A stretch of 35,097 bases of DNA from Bacteroidales bacterium (lineage in GTDB: Bacteria > Bacteroidota > Bacteroidia > Bacteroidales > JAFGHD01). The stretch is taken from positions 1 through 35,097 of the forward strand of contig JAFGME010000033.1 of the NCBI GenBank assembly GCA_016927695.1, given 5' to 3'. This document shows, piece by piece, positions 16,895 to 25,408 of this stretch (the first letter of the stretch is position 1; each line of letters begins with the position of its first letter). The translations under genes were made by a program, and so were the position numbers. The notes below the pieces were generated by a model. That model worked only from the letters and a program-made list of their open reading frames with translations, was not told the origin of the DNA and did no database searches.

Positions 16895-16902
16895 TAATTT
16901 TG
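16895..16902 (+). promoter_or_regulatory. -7 promoter box TAATTTTG for rel
   Basis: Exact TAnnTTTG match. The transcript would start near 16908, leaving almost no leader before ATG 16910 but a short one with a Shine-Dalgarno before ATG 16922. Confidence 0.45.
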
Positions 16903-16911
16903 TTTAATAAT

Positions 16912-16916
16912 GGAGG
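16912..16916 (+). promoter_or_regulatory. Shine-Dalgarno GGAGG that favours the rel start at 16922
   Basis: GGAGG lies 5 bases before the second in-frame ATG (16922) and overlaps the first ATG (16910). With the promoter box ending at 16902 it argues for the second ATG. Confidence 0.5.
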
Positions 16917-16921
16917 AAAAG

Positions 16922-19153
16922 ATGTTCATTCCTGATCCGGAACAGGAAAAAGCGGCCATATTACACCGGTACCGTAGTTTGCTGACTATGTTGCCCCCGG
17001 GAAACCCGGATGATAAAATCCTGGTCAGAAAGGCTTTTCACCTGGCGGCCGAAGCGCATAAAACCATGCGGAGGAAAACCGGGGAACCCTATATTTTTCA
17101 TCCGATTGAGGTGGCCAAAATTGTTGCGGCCGAGATCGGCCTCGACAGGATTTCAGTGGTTTGTGCCTTGCTGCATGATGTTGTGGAGGATACGGAATAC
17201 AGCCTGGCCGAGATAAGGAGAATTTTCGGGGAGCATGTCGCAAGGATCATCGACGGTTTAACAAAAATTGAGGGTATTTTCGACCAGGCCTCATCGTCGC
17301 TTCAGGCAGAGAATTTTAAAAAAATGCTTTTAACCCTTTCGGATGATGTAAGGGTTATTCTTATAAAACTCGCTGACCGGCTGCACAACATGCGCACTCT
17401 GGATGCGATGCCCAAACATAAGCAACTCCGCACAGCCTCAGAAACTATCTATTTGTATGCTCCTTTGGCCCACCGGTTAGGGCTTTACACCTTAAAAACC
17501 GAGCTTGAAGACCTTGCCCTGAAATACACCGAGCAGGAAATCTACCAAACCATTACTGAAGGATTAAGAGATACGGAGAAGGAGAGAAAGCGTTTTATCA
17601 GCAAATTCATCCTGCCCATCAAAAAATCGCTTGCCCTGCAAAATTTCAGGTTCAGGATTGTTGCCAGGGAAAAGTCGGTTTATTCCATTTGGGAAAAGAT
17701 GAAAAACAAAGGTATTCCCTTTGAGGAGGTATATGATTTGTTTGCCATAAGGATTATTATAGATACACCGTATGAAAAGGAAAAAGTGGATTGCTGGAGT
17801 GTTTATTCGATAGTGACCGATCATTACCGTCCGAACATTGACCGGCTCCGCGATTGGATATCCATGCCCAAGGCCAATGGTTATGAAGCGTTGCACACAA
17901 CGGTGATGAGCCATAGCGGCAGATGGGTGGAAATTCAGATACGGTCGGAGCGGATGGAGGAAATCGCTGAAAAGGGTTTTGCAGCACACTGGAAATATAA
18001 AAATGGTGATCCCAAAGGAACTGTCACCAATGTGGACCGGTGGCTAAACCGCCTGAAAGACCTGCTTAAGAATGCAGAATCAAATGCCATTGAGTTTATG
18101 GAGGAATTCCAGGGTTTTCTTTTCACCGATGAAATATTCGTTTTCACTCCCAGGGGTGAATTGAGGAACCTTCCGGTGAATTCCACCGTACTTGATTTTG
18201 CCTACGCCATTCATTCAGATCTCGGCAATAAATCCATTGGCGCCAAAGTCAATCATAAACTCGCGCCATTAAACCAGGCGCTGAAAAGCGGCGACCAGGT
18301 GGAGATCATTACATCGCAAAAGCAGGCCGCCAGGGAGGAGTGGTACGGTTATGTAGTTACTGCAAGGGCAAAATCGCAGATCAAAACTGCCATAAAAGAA
18401 GAAAAACGAAAATTTGCAGCTCCCGGCAGGCAAAAGCTTGAAAACATTTTCCGGCAGGCAGGGATAGAGGTGAACGATAATAATATCAACAAATTACAGA
18501 ATAAATACAATTATGGGTCCGTCATTGATTTATATTATGACCTTGCCCTGGACCTCATCGGCATGAAGGAGGTGAGATCTACTTTTCATACCTTAACCAA
18601 GGCCGGCTGGTTCAGCAGCATCATCACCAGGCCTTTCAGGGGAAGAGCAACAGAGCAGGAAACCCTTTCCGAAACCATCATCAGGCAAATGCATCTGCAA
18701 CCTTCAAACAAAGCCGACGACCTGGATCTCACAAAAATGAGTTACGAAGTATCTGACTGCTGTAATCCTGTTCCCGGTGATGAGATTGCCGGTTTCATTG
18801 AACCTAACGAGGCCATAAGGATACACAGGGCAAAATGTCCGGTGGCAATAGCCCTTATGGCAAAATACAGCAACAGGATCATAAAAACTACATGGATTGA
18901 TAAAGAATCGGTTGGATTCCCAGCAGGAATAAGAATTACCGGCATTGACAGGAAAGGCTTTGCCAAAGAGATTATCAGTGTGATCGCTGAAAACATGGAT
19001 TTAAATATCAAATCATTACACCTTGAAGCCAATGCCGGAATGATGGAAGCCGTGATCAAAGTGTATGTGTACAGCACCAATAACCTTCATTTGCTGATCA
19101 ATGAACTAAAAAAAATGCCTGATATTAAAATGGTTACAAGGATTGAGGTCTGA
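16922..19153 (+). CDS. rel: Bifunctional (p)ppGpp synthetase/hydrolase (RelA/SpoT family, Rel)
   Basis: 743 residues (747 if ATG 16910 is used). It makes and degrades the alarmone (p)ppGpp. The HD hydrolase domain (about 30-190) shows FHPIEVAKIV, ALLHDVVEDT and KLADRLHNMRTL, the residues needed for hydrolysis. The synthetase domain (about 230-370) shows YSIWEKMKNKG, EVYDLFAIRII and RLRDWISMPKANGYEALHTTV; RLRD corresponds to the basic RxKD motif of bifunctional enzymes, not the acidic ExDD of RelA. A TGS domain follows (VFTPRGELRNLPVNSTVLDF), then a Cys-containing segment (SDCCNPVPGDEI) and a C-terminal ACT domain (about 670-743). Followed by fur and purA on the same strand. Confidence 0.95.
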   Translation: MFIPDPEQEKAAILHRYRSLLTMLPPGNPDDKILVRKAFHLAAEAHKTMRRKTGEPYIFHPIEVAKIVAAEIGLDRISVVCALLHDVVEDTEYSLAEIRRIFGEHVARIIDGLTKIEGIFDQASSSLQAENFKKMLLTLSDDVRVILIKLADRLHNMRTLDAMPKHKQLRTASETIYLYAPLAHRLGLYTLKTELEDLALKYTEQEIYQTITEGLRDTEKERKRFISKFILPIKKSLALQNFRFRIVAREKSVYSIWEKMKNKGIPFEEVYDLFAIRIIIDTPYEKEKVDCWSVYSIVTDHYRPNIDRLRDWISMPKANGYEALHTTVMSHSGRWVEIQIRSERMEEIAEKGFAAHWKYKNGDPKGTVTNVDRWLNRLKDLLKNAESNAIEFMEEFQGFLFTDEIFVFTPRGELRNLPVNSTVLDFAYAIHSDLGNKSIGAKVNHKLAPLNQALKSGDQVEIITSQKQAAREEWYGYVVTARAKSQIKTAIKEEKRKFAAPGRQKLENIFRQAGIEVNDNNINKLQNKYNYGSVIDLYYDLALDLIGMKEVRSTFHTLTKAGWFSSIITRPFRGRATEQETLSETIIRQMHLQPSNKADDLDLTKMSYEVSDCCNPVPGDEIAGFIEPNEAIRIHRAKCPVAIALMAKYSNRIIKTTWIDKESVGFPAGIRITGIDRKGFAKEIISVIAENMDLNIKSLHLEANAGMMEAVIKVYVYSTNNLHLLINELKKMPDIKMVTRIEV

Positions 19154-19193
19154 TCTCACAAGAGGATTGCCGGATGAAAAACTTATATTTTAT

Positions 19194-19220
19194 TTTTATT
19201 TATACCAAATAGAAATAAAA
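19194..19220. promoter_or_regulatory. 27-base palindrome, candidate operator for the Fur-family regulator
   Basis: Arms TTTTATTTATA (19194-19204) and TAGAAATAAAA (19210-19220) are inverted with 10 of 11 positions paired, around a 5-base centre. The site ends 8 bases before a -7-like box (TATTTTAG, 19229-19236), so a bound protein would block the promoter. Fur/PerR proteins bind AT-rich palindromes of this kind and often regulate themselves. Binding here is inference. Confidence 0.5.
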
Positions 19221-19228
19221 TTTTTTCT

Positions 19229-19236
19229 ATTTTAGC
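19229..19236 (+). promoter_or_regulatory. -7-like promoter box TATTTTAG for the fur-purA unit
   Basis: Matches TAnnTTTG except for an A at the seventh base. It lies about 72 bases before the ATG at 19309, just downstream of the palindrome. Confidence 0.35.
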
Positions 19237-19308
19237 CCCGCAAAGCACATCATGTTATGAATTCGGAAATGCAATTCAAAAGATTTATACCGCTTAACAA
19301 TTGCAACT

Positions 19309-19758
19309 ATGAAACACCCGCAGAAAGAAAGTTTTGAAACGGTAAAAAAAATCTTTACAGAGTATCTTGAAGGTAAGGGACACCGGAAAACACCTGAAAG
19401 ATACACGATTTTAAAGGAGATCTATGGCACTGAAGGTCATTTTGACATCGAAACCCTTTACATCAGAATGAAGAACAATAAATACAGGGTAAGCCGGGCA
19501 ACCCTCTACAATACCATTGAATTGCTTCTCGACTGCAACCTGGTAAGCAAGCATCAGTTTGGCAACAACTGTGCCCAGTTCGAGAAGTCGTTCAGGTTCA
19601 AGCAGCATGATCACTTTGTTGATCTTGATACCGGGGAAGTGGTGGAGTTTTGTGATCCAAGAGTACTGCAAATTAAGGATTCGGTTGAAAAAGAACTTAA
19701 CCTTGACATCAGTAGTTACTCTCTCACGTTTTATGGCCGAAAAAAAACAACAAACTAA
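19309..19758 (+). CDS. Fur family transcriptional regulator
   Basis: 149 residues. The winged-helix N-terminal domain has [24 protein letters not shown] and the recognition helix [19 protein letters not shown], matching Fur/PerR/Zur repressors. The dimerisation/metal domain shows [16 protein letters not shown], the HxHxxxxxDTG..veF metal site. The CxxC structural zinc motifs of many Fur proteins are absent: only single cysteines occur (in NNCAQF and EFCDP), so any structural site differs. It could sense iron, peroxide or another metal. Start at ATG 19309; the ATG at 19257 is out of frame. purA begins 18 bases after its stop, so the two are probably co-transcribed. Confidence 0.9.
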   Translation: MKHPQKESFETVKKIFTEYLEGKGHRKTPERYTILKEIYGTEGHFDIETLYIRMKNNKYRVSRATLYNTIELLLDCNLVSKHQFGNNCAQFEKSFRFKQHDHFVDLDTGEVVEFCDPRVLQIKDSVEKELNLDISSYSLTFYGRKKTTN

Positions 19759-21069
<1,311 letters not shown>

Positions 21070-21078
21070 TCAGGATTC

Positions 21079-21118
21079 CGGATTATATATCCGTTTATAA
21101 AAATGATATTTTTTTTTT
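21079..21118 (+). terminator. Possible terminator after purA
   Basis: CGGAT (21079-21083) pairs with ATCCG (21089-21093) around a 5-base loop; a run of eleven T lies at about 21108-21118. The stem is short and the T-run is 14 bases away, so this is weak. The T-run also overlaps the -33 element of the next promoter. Confidence 0.25.
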
Positions 21119-21147
21119 GATTATTGATTTACTGAATATTAATTTTA
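21117..21147 (+). promoter_or_regulatory. Promoter for the triple PepSY-like gene
   Basis: TTG (21117-21119), 20 bases, then TAATTTTA (21140-21147), one base off TAnnTTTG. About 73 bases upstream of the gene start. Confidence 0.45.
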
Positions 21148-21220
21148 CCCCCTGCCGGAAAACAGATGCCAAAGATGTGAGTTGAAACAGATGGATTAGT
21201 GACTAAATATTTTCTTAATG

Positions 21221-22537
21221 ATGCGTAGTATTATAGTTGTTTTGCTTTTTATCGTACCTGTGATGCGGGTTTCAGCCCAATCGCCCAGAAATGTGAATGT
21301 GCCTGACAATGTGGTTAAATCCTTCAACAAGAGGTTCCCGATGGCAAAGGATGTTTCGTGGGACAAGGTGGACACCACATACAAGGCTGATTTTTATTAT
21401 AAGGAACGGCTGTCGTATGCTGAATTTGATATCCGGGGCGAATGGGTGAAAACCATTATTGATCAGGACATTTATGACCTCTATCCCCCGGTAGAGAGGT
21501 ACATAAGCGAAAATTTCGGGAAATACAAGTTACTGTTTGTGGAGAAAGTATTAAAGGCAGATAAAAACGACTATTACTATGCCCAGTTGTCTAAGAAGGT
21601 TAAGGGGCAGAATGAGCCTGTGATTGTGGAGATATTTTTTGACAAAACAGGGCGGGTCGACCAGGTAAAGATGCCGGAAGGGGTGGATGACATGGCCCCG
21701 CCGGGGGTGGTGGAACCTGAAACAATCGTCCCGGCCAGCGTGACGGATGCTTTTAAAAACCGGTTTCCCAGGGCCGAGGATCTATCGTGGACAACCGTGA
21801 TCAATCCCAGCGACAGCATTGATTTTAATTTTCTGGCCAGGTTCTTTTACCGGGATAAACCCACCAAGGCGGAATTTCTTCCTGACGGAAAATGGCACCA
21901 GACCTCTGAGCGGCTGGATGAAAAAACACTTTACAGCCCTATCCTCCGATACCTGGCAGAAAACTACGGAAAATCCACCATCCTTCTGGCTGAAAAAGTA
22001 ACCCGCGCTGATAAAAACGACTTTTACCATGTGAAACTTGAAAAAGAAGAACATTTTACAGAGGACCCCCTCATTTTCGACCTCTATTTTGATAAAGCAG
22101 GAAAAATACAGGAGGTGAAACGCCCGGAAATATCAAAAAACCAATATCTTCTCACGGTCGACATTCCGGAAATCATCGGAAGGAAGTTCAACAGCAGGTT
22201 TGCCCGTGCCGCCGATGTTACCTGGGAAAAGGAGGATACAATTTACACGGCAAACTTTATTTACCGCGAAAGCCCTACCATTGCAACATATACGCAGTCA
22301 GGAGCCTGGATTGAAACACTTCAGTCGCTTGATACCAAAAATATGTATGCACCGATTGACCGTTACCTTGATGCCAATTACAAGGAATATAAAGTGAATT
22401 ATGCTGAAAAAGCCACCCGTTCCGATAGGAAAGATTATTACTATGTGGAGCTTTTCAGCAAGAAGAAAAGTGTTAAACCGCAACAGCTTACACTTTATTT
22501 CGACAGAACCGGGAAACCCATTGAGAAGACGGAATAA
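21221..22537 (+). CDS. Secreted protein made of three tandem PepSY-like (DUF2874-type) units
   Basis: 438 residues with signal peptide (MRSIIVVLLFIVPVMRVSAQ); ATG 21218 directly before is an equal alternative. Three homologous units of about 130 residues start near residues 24, 170 and 310. Each shows V/IP..V...F..RFP.A.DVSW, then a strand pair with the F.YRE/YKE.....A.F...G.W motif, a helix with Y.PI.RYL..NY.KY, and a closing ADKNDYYYAQL-type strand followed by LYFDKAGK. This is the PepSY-like pattern of small periplasmic Bacteroidota proteins, which usually contain one or two such units. No T9SS tail or membrane anchor is visible; probably periplasmic. Function of the family is unknown. Confidence 0.82.
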   Translation: MRSIIVVLLFIVPVMRVSAQSPRNVNVPDNVVKSFNKRFPMAKDVSWDKVDTTYKADFYYKERLSYAEFDIRGEWVKTIIDQDIYDLYPPVERYISENFGKYKLLFVEKVLKADKNDYYYAQLSKKVKGQNEPVIVEIFFDKTGRVDQVKMPEGVDDMAPPGVVEPETIVPASVTDAFKNRFPRAEDLSWTTVINPSDSIDFNFLARFFYRDKPTKAEFLPDGKWHQTSERLDEKTLYSPILRYLAENYGKSTILLAEKVTRADKNDFYHVKLEKEEHFTEDPLIFDLYFDKAGKIQEVKRPEISKNQYLLTVDIPEIIGRKFNSRFARAADVTWEKEDTIYTANFIYRESPTIATYTQSGAWIETLQSLDTKNMYAPIDRYLDANYKEYKVNYAEKATRSDRKDYYYVELFSKKKSVKPQQLTLYFDRTGKPIEKTE

Positions 22538-22552
22538 ACCCGGCCACCGGAT

Positions 22553-22957
22553 TTAAAGCCCAAACCTTAATTTGTGATAGTCAAAGGTTTGACTGTCAGT
22601 GAAGGTCTTGACTTTTTTGGCAATACGGATAAAAATCTGCAGGTTGTGCAGCGCCAGCCAGCGGATGGCTTTGGATTCACCCCGACAGGCATCTGCCAAC
22701 AGGATCAGGAAAGTGAACTTGTATTTTTCGAGCCAGGCATACGCTTTCTGATCGTTGACCACGGCCATATCAAAAGCAGCCAGATGCGGAAAGCCGTTGC
22801 TGAGCAACCAGTTGAACGCCTCATCACTGCCTCTGATGGCTTTTGACAGGGCAGCGAGTTCAGGATATCCGTTTTTTAGCATCCAGTTAAATATTTTTTC
22901 ATTTCCGTCGACTGCTTCACCAAAGGCGACAAGTATTTTTGCCGGGTATTTATGCAT
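22553..22957 (-). CDS. Helical-repeat protein with four exact-length 25-residue units
   Basis: 134 residues, no signal peptide. After a half unit (PAKILVAFGEAVDGN) come four contiguous 25-residue repeats starting with EKIFNW, DEAFNW, QKAYAW and SKAIRW. Each is a helix with a central Trp followed by hydrophobic residues, a turn (NGYP, NGFP, YKFT, HNLQ) and a second helix ending near A(I/C/V)RG. This would form a small alpha-solenoid of helix hairpins. The C-terminal TFDYHKLRFGL is outside the repeats. I recognise it only as a hypothetical protein; a protein-binding role is an inference. It converges with the PepSY-like gene and has its own TAnnTTTG box. Confidence 0.72.
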   Translation of the reverse strand: MHKYPAKILVAFGEAVDGNEKIFNWMLKNGYPELAALSKAIRGSDEAFNWLLSNGFPHLAAFDMAVVNDQKAYAWLEKYKFTFLILLADACRGESKAIRWLALHNLQIFIRIAKKVKTFTDSQTFDYHKLRFGL

Positions 22958-22997
22958 TATTTGCGAAGTTCATAAAATGATTTCTTCTTTTCAAACG

Positions 22998-23005
22998 CAA
23001 ATATA
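22998..23005 (-). promoter_or_regulatory. -7 promoter box TATATTTG for the 25-residue-repeat gene
   Basis: Exact TAnnTTTG match on the minus strand, about 40 bases before the ATG at 22957. Confidence 0.5.
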
Positions 23006-23117
23006 AAAAAAAGATTGGAAGGAAGGGATGTGATCCGAAAGCTGAATCTTTCCGGTGGTACAAAGGATTAATAATATCTACAGGCAGGCCATTGCAGGTT
23101 CTGTAAAAAAATAGTCT

Positions 23118-23125
23118 TACTTTTG
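23118..23125 (+). promoter_or_regulatory. -7 promoter box TACTTTTG for the polyprenyl synthase gene
   Basis: Exact TAnnTTTG match. It overlaps the alternative TTG start at 23123 and so supports the ATG at 23141. A TTG at 23092-23094 gives a somewhat long 23-base spacing. Confidence 0.55.
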
Positions 23126-23140
23126 GAGCCGGGAATATTT

Positions 23141-24115
23141 ATGAAGGAATTAAATGCCATTAAGGCCCCCATTCAGGGGCATCTGGAAGAATTCGACAGG
23201 GGTTTCAGGGCTTTGCTGAAAAGTTCTGTACCGCTGCTGGATATCATCACCCGGTATATCTACAAGAGGAAAGGCAAACAAATGCGACCCATGTTTGTAT
23301 TTCTGTCAGCAGATATTTGCGGTGAAATATCTCCAGGTACCCATACGGCGGCAGCCATGATTGAACTGCTCCATACGGCCACTCTTGTGCATGACGATGT
23401 GGTGGACGATTCAATGGAAAGAAGGGGCTTTTTTTCCATCAATGCTTTATGGAAAAACAAAATTGCCGTTTTGGTCGGTGATTACCTTCTTTCCAGGGGC
23501 CTTTTACTTGCCGTTGATCACCGTGAGTTTGCCATGCTGAAACTGCTGTCGGAAGCTACCCGCGAAATGAGCGAGGGAGAATTGCTTCAGATCGAAAAGG
23601 CCCGTAAGCTGGATATCAGTGAAGAGATTTATTTCGAGATCATTCGCAAGAAAACCGCTTCACTCATTGCCACCTGCTGCGCAGCAGGCGCCCTGTCGGC
23701 AGGGGCTGAACAGGAACAAACCATAAGCCTGAAAAGTTTTGGCGAGCATGCTGGGATTGCTTTTCAGATTAAGGACGACTTATTTGACTATGAACAGGTG
23801 AACGAAACCGGAAAGCCGGGTGGTATCGATATTAAGGAGCAAAAAATGACCCTTCCGCTGATCTACAGCCTGAAAAAATGTACCCCTTCCGAAAGGAGAA
23901 AGGTGATCCGTATAGTGAAGAACCATGGAAGCGATAAAGATATGGTATCCTGGGTATTTGGCCTGGTCAATGAAAAAGGGGGGATTGCCTATGCGAACCA
24001 AAAGATGCAGGAATATCATGAAAAGGCCATCGGATTGCTGACCGGGTTCCATGAATCGGAATCGCTGAATTCATTGAGGAGGCTTGTCGATTTTACCATT
24101 ACAAGAAGAAAATAG
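23141..24115 (+). CDS. Long-chain polyprenyl diphosphate synthase (all-trans, IspB-type)
   Basis: 324 residues. It condenses isopentenyl diphosphate onto an allylic primer to make the isoprenoid chain of menaquinone. The first Asp-rich motif is in HTATLVHDDVVDDS followed by RRG. The second is DDLFDYE in QIKDDLFDY, preceded by KTASLIATCC. The GKQMRPMF motif for isopentenyl diphosphate binding is present near residue 50. A chain length of C35-C45 is likely for the family in Bacteroidota, but the exact length cannot be read from sequence. Start at ATG 23141 (MKELNAIKAPI), set by the promoter box at 23118-23125. It converges with rodA, separated by 24 bases. Confidence 0.9.
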   Translation: MKELNAIKAPIQGHLEEFDRGFRALLKSSVPLLDIITRYIYKRKGKQMRPMFVFLSADICGEISPGTHTAAAMIELLHTATLVHDDVVDDSMERRGFFSINALWKNKIAVLVGDYLLSRGLLLAVDHREFAMLKLLSEATREMSEGELLQIEKARKLDISEEIYFEIIRKKTASLIATCCAAGALSAGAEQEQTISLKSFGEHAGIAFQIKDDLFDYEQVNETGKPGGIDIKEQKMTLPLIYSLKKCTPSERRKVIRIVKNHGSDKDMVSWVFGLVNEKGGIAYANQKMQEYHEKAIGLLTGFHESESLNSLRRLVDFTITRRK

Positions 24116-24139
24116 CCTGCATCTCTGGCGGGAGGAATT

Positions 24140-25408
24140 TTATAGAAGTTCAAGCCTGGCTGAATCCATCTTAACGAATATGAACAGAAGGATGGTAAAT
24201 CCCCAAAGTGACGATCCTCCGTATGAAAGGAACGGAAGGGGTATACCCACTACAGGAAGCAGCCCGATGGTCATTCCGATATTTACGGCAAAGTGAAAAA
24301 AGATGATCGCTGCAACGCCATATCCATAAAGCATGGCAAATTTTGATCTTTGCCTTTCAGCCATGATCACCAGCCGTATGGTGAGGCCCACAAAACAAAC
24401 GATCAGGAGGAAGCTTCCAAGGAAGCCCCATTCTTCGCCTACAGTGCAAAAAATAAAATCGGTGCTTTGCTCCGGCACAAAGTTGAATTTTGTTTGGGTG
24501 CCCTTCAGAAAACCCTTACCTGCAAAGCCTCCCGATCCAATGGCAATTTTTGACTGATGAACGTTGTAACCTGCTCCCCTGAGGTCGGTTTCCTTACCGA
24601 TAAGAACGTTGATCCTTTTCTTTTGATGAGGTTCAAGAAAATGTTCAAAGGCATAATCCACTGAAAAAATATATGATGAGGCGACCAGAAATATGACTGC
24701 ATACCGGAACCAGTGAGTTTTTATTTTTTTTTGATGCAGATACAAATATATGGCGCCCAAAGCCCCCAGGGCGCCCAGGATGGTGAATTTCCCAAAGATA
24801 AGAGTCAGAACGAAGAAAAGTCCTGTAAAGCCTCCTATAACAAGGAGTTTTCCTGAAAGCCCCTCACGGAAAAGCACCAGGATAAGGGCTAAGAATACAA
24901 TGGCTGAGCCTGTATCGTGCTGCAGGAAGATCAATCCGGAAGGAAGGGCGATAATACCCGCAGCAATCACCCTGGGGTACAACTTTCTGACATTAAGGCT
25001 GATGTTGCTCAGATATTTCGCCAGTGCAAGGCAGGTGGCGAATTTGGCAAATTCCGAAGGCTGAAGTGAGAAACCGCCTATCTGGAACCACGACCTTGAG
25101 CCGGCAATCTCCCTGCCGGTGAAAATTACGGCCATCAGGCTCATAAGCACCAGAAAATAAATTAAATAGGAAAAAGTGGTATAGAATTTAAGATCAATGA
25201 GAAGGATACATAAAATAAGGAATATTGAGCTTGCAATCCATATCATTTGTTTGCCATAATTCCGGGTTGTATCCATAATAGAGCCCGCTTCGCCGGTGTA
25301 TGCAGAGGCATAAATACTCACCCATCCGGTGATAACCAGGAAGAAATACAGTGCAACGGTCAGTCTGTCAATGCTTTCAAATATGTTTTTCCTTGTCCTC
25401 ATAATCAC
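24140..25408 (-). CDS. rodA: Rod shape-determining protein RodA (SEDS peptidoglycan glycosyltransferase)
   Basis: 422 residues from a GTG start overlapping the PBP2 stop by 4 bases (GTGA); an ATG two codons later (25402) is an alternative. About ten hydrophobic membrane segments. SEDS signatures are GSRSWFQIGGFSLQPSEFAK, TDFIFCTVGEEWGFLGS and the C-terminal PLPFLSYGGSSLW. RodA polymerises glycan strands for lateral wall growth and pairs with PBP2, encoded immediately upstream. RodA rather than FtsW is chosen because of this pairing. Confidence 0.94.
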   Translation of the reverse strand: MIMRTRKNIFESIDRLTVALYFFLVITGWVSIYASAYTGEAGSIMDTTRNYGKQMIWIASSIFLILCILLIDLKFYTTFSYLIYFLVLMSLMAVIFTGREIAGSRSWFQIGGFSLQPSEFAKFATCLALAKYLSNISLNVRKLYPRVIAAGIIALPSGLIFLQHDTGSAIVFLALILVLFREGLSGKLLVIGGFTGLFFVLTLIFGKFTILGALGALGAIYLYLHQKKIKTHWFRYAVIFLVASSYIFSVDYAFEHFLEPHQKKRINVLIGKETDLRGAGYNVHQSKIAIGSGGFAGKGFLKGTQTKFNFVPEQSTDFIFCTVGEEWGFLGSFLLIVCFVGLTIRLVIMAERQRSKFAMLYGYGVAAIIFFHFAVNIGMTIGLLPVVGIPLPFLSYGGSSLWGFTILLFIFVKMDSARLELL

